In this document: positions 26,658 to 33,899 of the stretch, piece by piece
Position numbering within the stretch: the stretch's first letter is position 1
Layout of the letters: each line of letters begins with the position of its first letter
Origin: Gammaproteobacteria bacterium
GTDB lineage: Bacteria > Pseudomonadota > Gammaproteobacteria > Steroidobacterales > Steroidobacteraceae
Direction of reading: 5' to 3'
NCBI GenBank assembly: GCA_011391405.1
Contig: JAABQQ010000187.1
Coordinates: forward strand, 1-36,703
DNA: 36,703 nucleotides
Program-made: the position numbers and the translations under genes
Notes under the pieces: model-generated
What the model was told of the DNA's origin: nothing
The model's input: the letters and a program-made list of their open reading frames with translations, nothing else
Databases searched by the model: none

Positions 26658-28768
26658 GGCGGGGTCTCCTGCGTAGACAGACCATGCGCTGGCGCGCGGC
26701 CGAACTGAAAGCCCCCTTCCGTACCGCGAAAGTCGATGACGTAATTCTGGCCGGGGCTGAGCGTGACCGTGGCCGAACTTTCGTAGTCGAATCCCGTCGT
26801 GCGGCCACTGTCGCGGAGGCGCGCCGTGAGCTGGTGCGTGCCTGCAGGCACGCGGAAGCTTGCGTAGACCGTGGAAGGACCGTCATCCCACAACCCTGCC
26901 GGCTGGTGGGTGGCGCGATGTATCGTCCGTCCATTGAGGAAGAGTTCCAGGTCGACGGGCCACCGTCCGCGCTCGCACGTCGTGGCAGTCCGTTCTGCGA
27001 ACGGCAGGTTCGCGAGTTCCTGCGGACTGTAGTGACGACACTCCTTCAACGACCGGGCGGCATGACTGAAGCTCAGCTTGAGCAGGGCTTGATCGTGATT
27101 CAGGTAGGCGTAGGTCGGTCGCGTGGCGAACCACCCCACCAGTACCGCGACGGCCCCGAGCACAGCCACCTGGCCAGCGATCCGCAGCGGAAAGGGCAAC
27201 TGTTTCAACCGCGCCCGCCAGGCCACGCCGGTGCGCCCCGGCCGCGGTGACGCGGCGAGGTCATGCAGGTGCTGGCGGAATTGCGCCAGGGTCTGACGGG
27301 TCCGATGCTGCTGCACGGGGGACGCCCACGACACGGCCACGCGGTCGCGGTCCACCCGATCACGCAGGTACGGGTCCCTCTGGCTGCCGATGCGCTCTTC
27401 CGTCCACCGATCACCGAGCCTTTCGTAGCAATCTTCCTCAGCGCAACCGGCAATCAGCACCCCGTCGGCGTGCTTGCGCGCGATCACGAGGTCGATGAAT
27501 GACGGCGGCAGCATGCCGACGCACGGCATGGCCACGACGGCGACACCCGTATCCGCCAGTGCATCGAGGTTGCCGGCGTGCGCGCACCGGACGACGACTA
27601 CGCGGTCGTTACCCTGCAGCTTCGCCGTCGCGGCGACTACCTGATCGCGCAGGCCGGCAATGGGATCCGCCGGCAGTTCAATACCGGGCACCAGTGCGCT
27701 CGCACGGCGGAAGGGCGTCGCGGTCGGGCAGGCTCCGACGCAGATTCCGCAACTCATGCACATGTCGGCGTCGACACGGGCCTCCTGGTCGAATTCGGCG
27801 CCGTCGGTCCGCCCGACCATCGTGATTGCACCGAACGGACAGTCGGCGAAACAACGCCCGCAGCCATTGCAGTTTTCGAGGTTGACCACGGCGGGCGGCG
27901 CCTTGCGCAGCGGCGGCAGCCACGGCAGCAAGGTGAGGAACACGCTGCCGCCGACCAGCACTGCCCAGAGCGTGCGGCCGCTCACGACGTCGAGCAGCGG
28001 GTACACGGTGAGGTAAAACCAGTCGAGGCCGACGTTGAACGGGGCGCGATCCAGGTCCGCCGGCGCCTGGCTCATGGCCGGCACGACCAGCGAAAGTGCG
28101 ACGAGGGCCACGAGCACCGCGATACCGAGCTGGCGCGGCGGGTTCACCCTGGCATGGGCATGGCGCTGGATGTGCACCCACATGAACAGCAGCATGATCA
28201 GCGGCACGGCGATGTGAATGTAGGCCATCAGCGTGAAGAACCGCCCGGCCAGGTGCGAGCTGTCGAGGAAGTTCCGCGCGATGGGTTCCGCAAAAATGCC
28301 GATGCTGTCGAGCCATTCCGTGGTGGAGATTGCCACGTACTGGGCGAGCTGGTCCCACACCAGCCAGTAGCCGGTAATACCGCAGGCGTAAAGGAACCAC
28401 AGCAGCGGCACGCCGGTGACCCACGGGAACCAGCGGTTGCCGCGCATGCGATCCATCGCGAATTCGCGCAGCAGGTGCAGCATGACGACCACGACCATGC
28501 CGTCGGAGGCATAGCGATGCAGGCTGCGCATGATTCCGCCGAGGTACCACTGCTCGCGCGAGAGGTACTCGAGGGACGCGTAAGCTTGCGTCACGCCCGT
28601 GTCGAAAAACACGTAGATGTAGATGCCGGTGACGGTGACGATCCAGAACAGGAACCAGCCCAGCGAACCGAGATGCATCAACGGATTCAGGCTCGGCCCG
28701 AAGAACTTCTCGCAGACCTGTTCCAGCCGCAGGAAGAGCGCACGCAATCCCGATTTGAGGAACTTCAC
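26654..28768 (-). CDS. cytochrome b / ferredoxin / MvhD-like fusion
   Basis: This 704-residue protein (GTG start at 28768; the frame is open to 28837) joins four parts. Residues 1-285 are a cytochrome b6-like membrane domain with His84/His98 and His185/His199, each pair 14 apart as in bis-heme cytochrome b. Residues 293-350 form a 2x[4Fe-4S] ferredoxin: Cys300, 303, 306, 310 and Cys337, 340, 343, 347. Residues 385-485 resemble the hydrogenase delta subunit MvhD/FlpD, with Cys395, 416, 442 and 447 for a [2Fe-2S] cluster. A further membrane helix (about 528-548) leads to a beta-rich C-terminal domain of unknown type. It could pass electrons between the quinone pool and a soluble iron-sulfur or flavin partner. 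No hydrogenase or HdrA gene is nearby. Confidence 0.85.
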   Translation of the reverse strand: MKFLKSGLRALFLRLEQVCEKFFGPSLNPLMHLGSLGWFLFWIVTVTGIYIYVFFDTGVTQAYASLEYLSREQWYLGGIMRSLHRYASDGMVVVVMLHLLREFAMDRMRGNRWFPWVTGVPLLWFLYACGITGYWLVWDQLAQYVAISTTEWLDSIGIFAEPIARNFLDSSHLAGRFFTLMAYIHIAVPLIMLLFMWVHIQRHAHARVNPPRQLGIAVLVALVALSLVVPAMSQAPADLDRAPFNVGLDWFYLTVYPLLDVVSGRTLWAVLVGGSVFLTLLPWLPPLRKAPPAVVNLENCNGCGRCFADCPFGAITMVGRTDGAEFDQEARVDADMCMSCGICVGACPTATPFRRASALVPGIELPADPIAGLRDQVVAATAKLQGNDRVVVVRCAHAGNLDALADTGVAVVAMPCVGMLPPSFIDLVIARKHADGVLIAGCAEEDCYERLGDRWTEERIGSQRDPYLRDRVDRDRVAVSWASPVQQHRTRQTLAQFRQHLHDLAASPRPGRTGVAWRARLKQLPFPLRIAGQVAVLGAVAVLVGWFATRPTYAYLNHDQALLKLSFSHAARSLKECRHYSPQELANLPFAERTATTCERGRWPVDLELFLNGRTIHRATHQPAGLWDDGPSTVYASFRVPAGTHQLTARLRDSGRTTGFDYESSATVTLSPGQNYVIDFRGTEGGFQFGRAPAHGLSTQETPP

Positions 28769-28808
28769 GCCGATCGATCCTGTCTGCAGGCAGCGGGTGC
28801 CGAGCCGG

Positions 28809-29615
28809 TCAATGCGAGTTCCGCCAGGAAATCGCAATCGCGATTGCCACCATGCCGAGGGCGAGGATGCCCGCGATCGCGTCGGCGACGATCGAGTAGT
28901 CGAAGCGGTAGCGGCCGCTGGCGGGGTCGTAGATCGTGCAGAAAAGTTTCACCGAACGAATCATGCCGGCTAGCGTCCCGCGCTCGATCTCCTGTCCGCG
29001 GATGAGCCGCTTCAGCGGCTCGACGAGATTCGGCGGATTGAAGTCCTGGCCGTACACCTGCAGCACCACGCGCCCAGCGCGGTCGATGACCGTCGTCTGC
29101 GTGATGTGGTCGAAGCCCTTGGGCGAGGCCCGGTAAGTGAAGCCAACGTCGCGCGCGAGTCGTTCCAGTGTCGCCGCGTCGGTGCTGGCGAAATACCACC
29201 CCGGCATGTCCGCGCCACGATCCTGCGCAAACAGCCGCATCCGTTCGGGCGTATCGTTCGGCGTATCGAACCCGACCGTCAGCACGGTGAAACTGTCCGG
29301 GCCAAGCGCTTTCCGAGCCACCTTGGTGATGTCGCGCAGGTGCACGGTCAGGCCCGAACAGACGTAGTAGCAACTCGTGTAAACGAGGCTGAGCACGACC
29401 GGCTTGCCGCCGAGATCCGACAGTCGGAACGCCTGTCCGCGCTGGTCGACGAACTGGTAGTCGCCGAGTTGCCGGGCGATCGCCGCCTGGCTGGTCGCCA
29501 GCGCGGCGTCGTCGTCAGGGGCCGCCGTCTGTGCGAGCACCCCGGCGCTTGCCACGCACGCGAAAATTATCAGGAGCACGCCTTGCAGCGTTTGCCTTAG
29601 AAGATGCGCGCGCAT
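28809..29615 (-). CDS. SCO/SenC protein with C-terminal membrane helix
   Basis: This 268-residue exported protein has a signal sequence at residues 1-29 and a thioredoxin-like SCO domain. Cys82-Tyr-Tyr-Val-Cys86 and His170 in Gly-Phe-Asp-His are the copper ligands; the CxxxC lacks the usual prolines. Unlike common SCO proteins it ends with a hydrophobic helix (about residues 245-262), so it may be held in the membrane at its C-terminus. It starts three bases after the stop of the heme O synthase gene and lies inside the oxidase operon. It probably serves copper or thiol chemistry of subunit II. SenC-type genes also occur beside atypical NO-reducing oxidases. Confidence 0.87.
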   Translation of the reverse strand: MRAHLLRQTLQGVLLIIFACVASAGVLAQTAAPDDDAALATSQAAIARQLGDYQFVDQRGQAFRLSDLGGKPVVLSLVYTSCYYVCSGLTVHLRDITKVARKALGPDSFTVLTVGFDTPNDTPERMRLFAQDRGADMPGWYFASTDAATLERLARDVGFTYRASPKGFDHITQTTVIDRAGRVVLQVYGQDFNPPNLVEPLKRLIRGQEIERGTLAGMIRSVKLFCTIYDPASGRYRFDYSIVADAIAGILALGMVAIAIAISWRNSH

Positions 29616-29618
29616 GGC

Positions 29619-30539
29619 TCAGTAGGCGACCAGACGGCCTGCGACGGCTCCATCGACGATGGCCCCGACCAGCAGCAGGGTCAACTGCAGCAGGGACGCC
29701 AGGAAGTTGCGGATTGCGTTCTTCTGCGTCGGCTCGCGCACGAGGAGGACGCTGCGGTAGAGGAAATACGCGCCGCCCGCCACGGCGCAGGCAAGGTAGA
29801 AATTCCCCGCGCCCCAGGCGACTGGCAACAGCGCCAGGAGCACCAGCGGAACCGTGTGGCCGAGAATCACACGGGCCGCGACCCGGTCACCAAACACCAC
29901 CGGCAACATGGGTACGCCCGCGTCGGCGTAGTCCTGGCGGTAATACATGGCGAGGCTCCAGAAGTGCGGCGGAGTCCAGAGAAACAGCACGACCGCAAAC
30001 GTCCACGCCGCCGGCCCGAGATCCGGGTTCACCGCCGCGGCGCCGGCGAGCACGGCAAAACTGCCCGCCAGGCCACCCACGACGATGTTCAGCCACGTCC
30101 GCCGCTTCAGCCACAGGGTGTAGACGACTCCGTAGGTGAAAGCCCCGAGGAACACGAACGTCGCAGCCAGCCAGTTTGTCGCCAGCCCGGCCGACACGAC
30201 GGCAATCGCCAGCAGCAAGCCGATCACGGCGATCCAGAGCGATCCACCGGCGAGCTTGCCGGTGACGAACGGACGTCCGCGAGTGCGGGACATGCGAGCG
30301 TCGAGGTCGCGCTCGGCCAGGTGATTGAGCGCACCGGCGCTGGCGGCGGCAAGGAAGACCGCAGTCGCCAGCACCAGCAACTGCGGCAGCGGCAGCCCGC
30401 TTCCCTGTGCCATCGTTACGCCGGCGATGCCGGCGAACATGATCTCCAGCCCGATGCGCGGTTTGAAGACCTCGACCGCGCTCTGCCAGGAAGACCGCTT
30501 CCCGGCGAATCCCGCATTCTGGGCGACAGCATCCTGCAT
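29619..30539 (-). CDS. ctaB: protoheme IX farnesyltransferase (heme O synthase)
   Basis: This 306-residue UbiA-family membrane enzyme adds a farnesyl tail to heme b, giving heme O. The first aspartate-rich motif is Asn-His-Leu-Ala-Glu-Arg-Asp-Leu-Asp followed by Arg-Thr-Arg-Gly-Arg-Pro; the second is Asp-Tyr-Ala-Asp-Ala-Gly-Val-Pro-Met-Leu-Pro. About eight hydrophobic helices are visible. It lies eight bases downstream of the oxidase subunit I gene, so the local oxidase probably carries heme O or heme A. No heme A synthase (CtaA) gene is seen in the window. Confidence 0.93.
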   Translation of the reverse strand: MQDAVAQNAGFAGKRSSWQSAVEVFKPRIGLEIMFAGIAGVTMAQGSGLPLPQLLVLATAVFLAAASAGALNHLAERDLDARMSRTRGRPFVTGKLAGGSLWIAVIGLLLAIAVVSAGLATNWLAATFVFLGAFTYGVVYTLWLKRRTWLNIVVGGLAGSFAVLAGAAAVNPDLGPAAWTFAVVLFLWTPPHFWSLAMYYRQDYADAGVPMLPVVFGDRVAARVILGHTVPLVLLALLPVAWGAGNFYLACAVAGGAYFLYRSVLLVREPTQKNAIRNFLASLLQLTLLLVGAIVDGAVAGRLVAY

Positions 30540-30547
30540 GTTCGCTC

Positions 30548-32248
30548 CTACTTCAGCGGCCAGACCTCGGCGAGGTACTTCCAGTTCACGAAGTAGTACA
30601 GGACGAACGACACGAAGAACACGCCGACCAGCACGACCGTGCCGGGGATCTTGAGCGTTCCCTCGTTGCCATAGCGAGCCACTGCTGCCGCCGATGCCGC
30701 GCCCGAGACCGGACCAAGCTGCACCACTTCATTGTCGCCGATCTTGCGGCCAAGGAAGACCGAGCAGACGACGACGACGATGTACATCGCGCCGCCGATC
30801 GCGGCCACGATTGCCGAAAGTCCGTTGAGAGCCAGCATCAGGAACGCGGCCGGCGAGAACTGGAACTGGGATAGCGCATCCGCGAAAGTGATGTCCCAGT
30901 GCCTGCGGGGCACCCCGAGGGTTCCGGCACCCATCATGAACAGCGAGATCCCGGCGATGCCCAGCCCGAACACGTACGGCTGCCACTGGGCGATCTTCTT
31001 GAACATGACCTCCCGCCGGAAGATGAGCGGCACGAGGAGATAGGTAATCGCCATGAACGCCAGCGTCGTCCCGGCGACCACGGTCGCATGGAAGTGCCCC
31101 GGCACATAGATCGTGTTGTGGATGATCAGGTTGATCTGCTCGGTGCCCATCACGACACCGGAGATGCCGCCAAGGAAGCCGAACATCACGAGCGACAGGA
31201 ACATGCCGGCGAAGGCCGGGTTGCCCCAGGGCGCCTTGCGCAACCACTCGAACAAGCCCTTGTTGAAGCCCTTGGCGCGTTGCGCAGCCTCGATCGCGCC
31301 CGGCACGGTCATGCCGTGGATCATGCTGCCAAGGACCGCCAGGTACATCGCGTAGCTGGTGTTGAAGATCTTCCAGCTCGAGCTCACGCCAGGCTCGACC
31401 AGCAGGTGGTGCGCGCTGGCGAGCTGCAGGAACAGGATGTACATGAGAAACGCCATGCGGCTGACTTTCTCGGAGATCGGCTTGGCGCCAAGCACCATGG
31501 CTCCGATGGCATACCAGACGGCGACGTGTGCAGCGACGTTGATCTGCTGCGAGGAATGTCCCATGCCCCACCAGACCAGCTTGTACATCAACGGGTCGAC
31601 GCCACTGATGATGCCGATCGACCACAGGAACGTCGGGATGAGGATGATCGCGCCACAGGCCAGCGTAAAGACGGCGATGATCGCCGCGGTGATGGCGCCG
31701 AAGGTGACCAGGGGTACCGAGCCCTGGTAGGTCTTCTCGTCCCTGGCCACCACCAGCGTGCCGAAGAACACCGCGCAGCCGATCAGGGCGCCGACGGCGA
31801 ACAGCACCAGGCCAAGGTAGAAGTGCGGGGCCGCCAACAGGGGTGGGTAGGACGTGAACATCACGGACGAGTTGCCCTGCAGCACGGCGACGTTGGTCAT
31901 CACCGCGCCGACCAGCATGAGCCAGAACTGGGCCCAGCCCCAGCGGGGTGCAGCAATCCGCGAATTGAGCAGTACGGCGGATGCGAAATACAGCACTGCC
32001 ATCTCGAAGAAAATGATCCAGACCAGCAGGACGTCGAAGCCGTGCGCCGTCAGCGCAAGGTAGAACCAGTCGGCCGGGAGCAGGTGCACGGCGGGCCAGC
32101 GGGTGAGCGCGATCGAGAGGCCGAACAGGCCACCGATGAGCAGGAACACCACGGCAACGACGGCGTTTGCCTTGATCAGATTTTCCGCGGACCGGTCGAT
32201 TTTCAGGCCGGTCGTCGGGCAGGTGCGAAAGTGGGTTGCAGCTGTCAT
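30548..32248 (-). CDS. heme-copper oxidase-family subunit I lacking the active-site Tyr
   Basis: This 566-residue protein has 12 or more membrane helices and all six metal-ligand histidines: His69 and His387 for the low-spin heme, His385 for the high-spin heme, and His231, His280 and His281 for CuB (or FeB). In oxygen reductases of types A and B the first of the last three starts HPxVY, whose tyrosine is cross-linked to the histidine. Here the segment is Gly-His-Ser-Ser-Gln-Gln-Ile-Asn, so Gln235 replaces that Tyr. The type C alternative, a Tyr six residues before the His pair on the next helix, is also absent (Leu). Known heme-copper NO reductases with CuA subunits have such losses. It is encoded 10 bases after subunit II. 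Annotation as a plain cytochrome c oxidase would be unsafe. Confidence 0.92.
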   Translation of the reverse strand: MTAATHFRTCPTTGLKIDRSAENLIKANAVVAVVFLLIGGLFGLSIALTRWPAVHLLPADWFYLALTAHGFDVLLVWIIFFEMAVLYFASAVLLNSRIAAPRWGWAQFWLMLVGAVMTNVAVLQGNSSVMFTSYPPLLAAPHFYLGLVLFAVGALIGCAVFFGTLVVARDEKTYQGSVPLVTFGAITAAIIAVFTLACGAIILIPTFLWSIGIISGVDPLMYKLVWWGMGHSSQQINVAAHVAVWYAIGAMVLGAKPISEKVSRMAFLMYILFLQLASAHHLLVEPGVSSSWKIFNTSYAMYLAVLGSMIHGMTVPGAIEAAQRAKGFNKGLFEWLRKAPWGNPAFAGMFLSLVMFGFLGGISGVVMGTEQINLIIHNTIYVPGHFHATVVAGTTLAFMAITYLLVPLIFRREVMFKKIAQWQPYVFGLGIAGISLFMMGAGTLGVPRRHWDITFADALSQFQFSPAAFLMLALNGLSAIVAAIGGAMYIVVVVCSVFLGRKIGDNEVVQLGPVSGAASAAAVARYGNEGTLKIPGTVVLVGVFFVSFVLYYFVNWKYLAEVWPLK

Positions 32249-32258
32249 GACGGGCCTC

Positions 32259-32795
32259 TTATTTGTTATCGACGACGTAGATGCGGCCGGTCATCGTGTG
32301 ATGACCGAAACCGCAGTACTCGTTGCAGACGATGCCGAACTGGCCCGACTGGTTCGGCGTCATCGTCACCACCGACTCGTATCCCGGGTGCACCTGGAGA
32401 TTGATGTTGACCGGTTGCAGGGAGAAGCCGTGCTGCAGGTCAATGGACGAGAGGTGCAGGCGGTAGGTCTCACCCTTCACGAGTTCGAGCATCGGCCACC
32501 ACATGTAGACGCGGCCCATCATGTAGACGTCGCTGCCGGGTGGGGGGCGCACGACCGGAAACGCGCCTTCCTGGCGCACCGTGTACTGCTCGGTCATCTT
32601 GTCGACCTTGGCCGCGTAGGCTGCCGGCGTAATCCGGTACGCCTCGTTCGAGAGGTTCTGATTACCGACTCCGTGCCAGTAGATCATCATGAAGAACATC
32701 CCGAGTCCCCACAGGAACGCGACGATGATCCAGATCAGCTCGACCTTGTGAATGGGCTCTTTCCACCAGCCCGCTCTCGGCGATGCGATTCCCAT
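32259..32795 (-). CDS. heme-copper oxidase subunit II with CuA site
   Basis: This 178-residue protein has a single N-terminal membrane helix (about residues 19-41) and a cupredoxin domain facing the periplasm. The CuA ligands are complete: His in Leu-Gln-His-Gly-Phe-Ser-Leu, then Cys-Asn-Glu-Tyr-Cys-Gly-Phe-Gly-His and the Met three residues further. One membrane helix instead of two is usual for type B (ba3-like) oxidases and related NO reductases. A c-type cytochrome or cupredoxin is therefore the likely electron donor. It follows the 56-residue membrane peptide by 15 bases and precedes subunit I. Confidence 0.92.
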   Translation of the reverse strand: MGIASPRAGWWKEPIHKVELIWIIVAFLWGLGMFFMMIYWHGVGNQNLSNEAYRITPAAYAAKVDKMTEQYTVRQEGAFPVVRPPPGSDVYMMGRVYMWWPMLELVKGETYRLHLSSIDLQHGFSLQPVNINLQVHPGYESVVTMTPNQSGQFGIVCNEYCGFGHHTMTGRIYVVDNK

Positions 32796-32810
32796 GACTG
32801 CGGTCTCCGG

Positions 32811-32981
32811 TCAGGGTGAAGCGAGGGGAATCTGGATGATCTCCATGATCCCCCAGATGAGATAGACGACCGTCGGGATGGTGACCCCGAGGAACAGCAG
32901 CAGGAACGGGTTGTCGAGCACGCGCTGGAAGAAAGGCGTGCGTTCTGGCTGCCCAGGTTCGTTGGACTGTGGTCCGGACAT
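32811..32981 (-). CDS. 56-residue single-helix membrane peptide of the oxidase operon
   Basis: The ATG at 32981 is preceded by AGGGGG and opens a 56-codon frame ending at TGA (32811-32813). The product has a polar N-terminus rich in Pro, Gln and Glu, then one strongly hydrophobic helix (about residues 26-45, Phe-Leu-Leu-Leu-Phe-Leu-Gly) and a short tail. It is the first gene after the FNR/DNR-type box. Its size and position resemble the small accessory subunits of ba3-like oxidases (for example CbaD, 34 residues). No known motif is seen, so the assignment rests on context. Confidence 0.78.
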   Translation of the reverse strand: MSGPQSNEPGQPERTPFFQRVLDNPFLLLFLGVTIPTVVYLIWGIMEIIQIPLASP

Positions 32982-33080
32982 GAAGCCCCCTGTTAATCGT
33001 TCGTTATTGACCGTGCCCGGAACACTCGCGCGGCCCGGCGTACGGAAATCGACTACTAAACGCTAAATCGGTGCACGTCC

Positions 33081-33094
33081 TTGATATAAATCAA
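33081..33094 (-). promoter_or_regulatory. FNR/ANR/DNR-type binding site
   Basis: TTGATATAAATCAA matches the FNR-family consensus TTGAT-N4-ATCAA at every fixed base. It is flanked on both sides by GTGCAC, at 33071-33076 and 33095-33100. It lies about 100 bases upstream of the 56-residue peptide gene that opens the oxidase operon on the minus strand. With the site centred at -41.5 a start of transcription near 33046 is predicted, but the -10 hexamer there is weak (TTTAGT or TAGTAG). It suggests induction under low O2 (FNR/ANR) or by NO (DNR/NNR). Confidence 0.85.
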
Positions 33095-33152
33095 GTGCAC
33101 TGCAAAAAGGAAGTACCGACGATCTATAAACCCTGGTATCCGCACCGGTATG

Positions 33153-33338
33153 TTAATCCACACCGACGAAGCGGCGAACCGCCGCAAACGTCACCAGGCT
33201 GCCACCCAGCAGCAGCCCGAAGAATATCAACGAACGATTTTCGAACCGCCGCCCGGCGCGGCGCTCGAGCACGTCGAGCAGGCGATCGCACCCTACATAG
33301 AGGAAGATGGCCGCCAGCGTGAAATACAAGATCGTCAT
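33153..33338 (-). CDS. 61-residue two-helix membrane protein
   Basis: The ATG at 33338 opens a 61-codon frame ending at TAA (33153-33155). The product has two hydrophobic helices (about residues 2-17 and 41-57) joined by a basic loop containing Asp-Arg-Leu-Leu-Asp-Val-Leu-Glu-Arg-Arg. It lies 43 bases after the MarR gene and just upstream of the FNR/DNR-type box, so it is probably transcribed with MarR rather than from that box. The ribosome site is weak and no family is recognised. The hydrophobic pattern makes it a likely real gene. Confidence 0.6.
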   Translation of the reverse strand: MTILYFTLAAIFLYVGCDRLLDVLERRAGRRFENRSLIFFGLLLGGSLVTFAAVRRFVGVD

Positions 33339-33381
33339 GGCAGCCCGACTGCGCACGAGTTGCGGCTGCGGCCAGGGTAAT

Positions 33382-33813
33382 TCATCGCCGCGCCCCTTCC
33401 CTGCTCCCGACCGGCGCAGCATCGTTGACGTCGACGACGCGGAACACCTGCCGCAGCGACTGCAATTCGTCGCGGTGACGCTGGGCGACCCGGTGCACTG
33501 CACGCCGGCCGCGATCCGTCAGATGCACCTCGACATGGCGCCCGTCTGCCGCGCTGCGGTGCTTCGCGACTAGCCGCAACGCGATGCAGCGGTTGACGAG
33601 CGCGGCTGTCCCGTGCGGGCTTGCCTGCAGCCGATGCGCCAGTTCGCCAACGGTGGCCCAGTCACGCTCAGGATGCCCGACGATGTGCAGCAACATCAGG
33701 TACTGCGTCTGCGTAAGCCCGCCCGCCCGCGAGGCAGCCACGCTGAAGCGTTGGAATCGCGCGATCTGGTAGCGGAACTCCGACAGGGCGACAAGCTGTT
33801 TCCTGCTAAGCAC
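33382..33813 (-). CDS. MarR-family transcriptional regulator
   Basis: This 143-residue protein has the MarR winged-helix layout: Leu-Thr-Gln-Thr-Gln-Tyr-Leu-Met-Leu-Leu-His, the recognition region Ala-Ser-Pro-His-Gly-Thr-Ala-Ala-Leu-Val-Asn-Arg, and the wing Ala-Ala-Asp-Gly-Arg-His-Val-Glu-Val-His-Leu-Thr-Asp-Arg-Gly. It would bind a DNA palindrome as a dimer and let go on binding a small ligand or on oxidation. It starts at a GTG (33813) with no clear ribosome site, which fits a very short leader. A strong imperfect palindrome lies 27 bases upstream at 33840-33870. The likely targets are itself and the divergent HD-type gene. Confidence 0.87.
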   Translation of the reverse strand: MLSRKQLVALSEFRYQIARFQRFSVAASRAGGLTQTQYLMLLHIVGHPERDWATVGELAHRLQASPHGTAALVNRCIALRLVAKHRSAADGRHVEVHLTDRGRRAVHRVAQRHRDELQSLRQVFRVVDVNDAAPVGSREGARR

Positions 33814-33839
33814 GCGATGGACTGGGGTTGATGACGAGC

Positions 33840-33870
33840 GGAATATATATCATGCCATGCTATAACTTCC
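33840..33870. promoter_or_regulatory. 31-base imperfect palindrome, candidate MarR operator
   Basis: Twelve of 15 positions in each arm match the other strand around a centre at 33855. The arms begin with GGAA and end with TTCC, and CATG flanks the centre on each side. It contains TATAAC (33861-33866), a fair -10 for the plus-strand gene, and on the minus strand TATATT (33847-33842), a possible -10 for marR. Binding here would block both divergent promoters, a usual arrangement for MarR autoregulation. Confidence 0.6.
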
Positions 33871-33899
33871 GTCCCGTGGACAACACCTACCTAACGCCA

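Noticed and set aside
30899..32404. A 501-codon open frame on the plus strand opposite the oxidase subunit genes.
   Set aside because: The product is low-complexity and charged with no recognisable fold, while the minus-strand genes carry complete metal sites.
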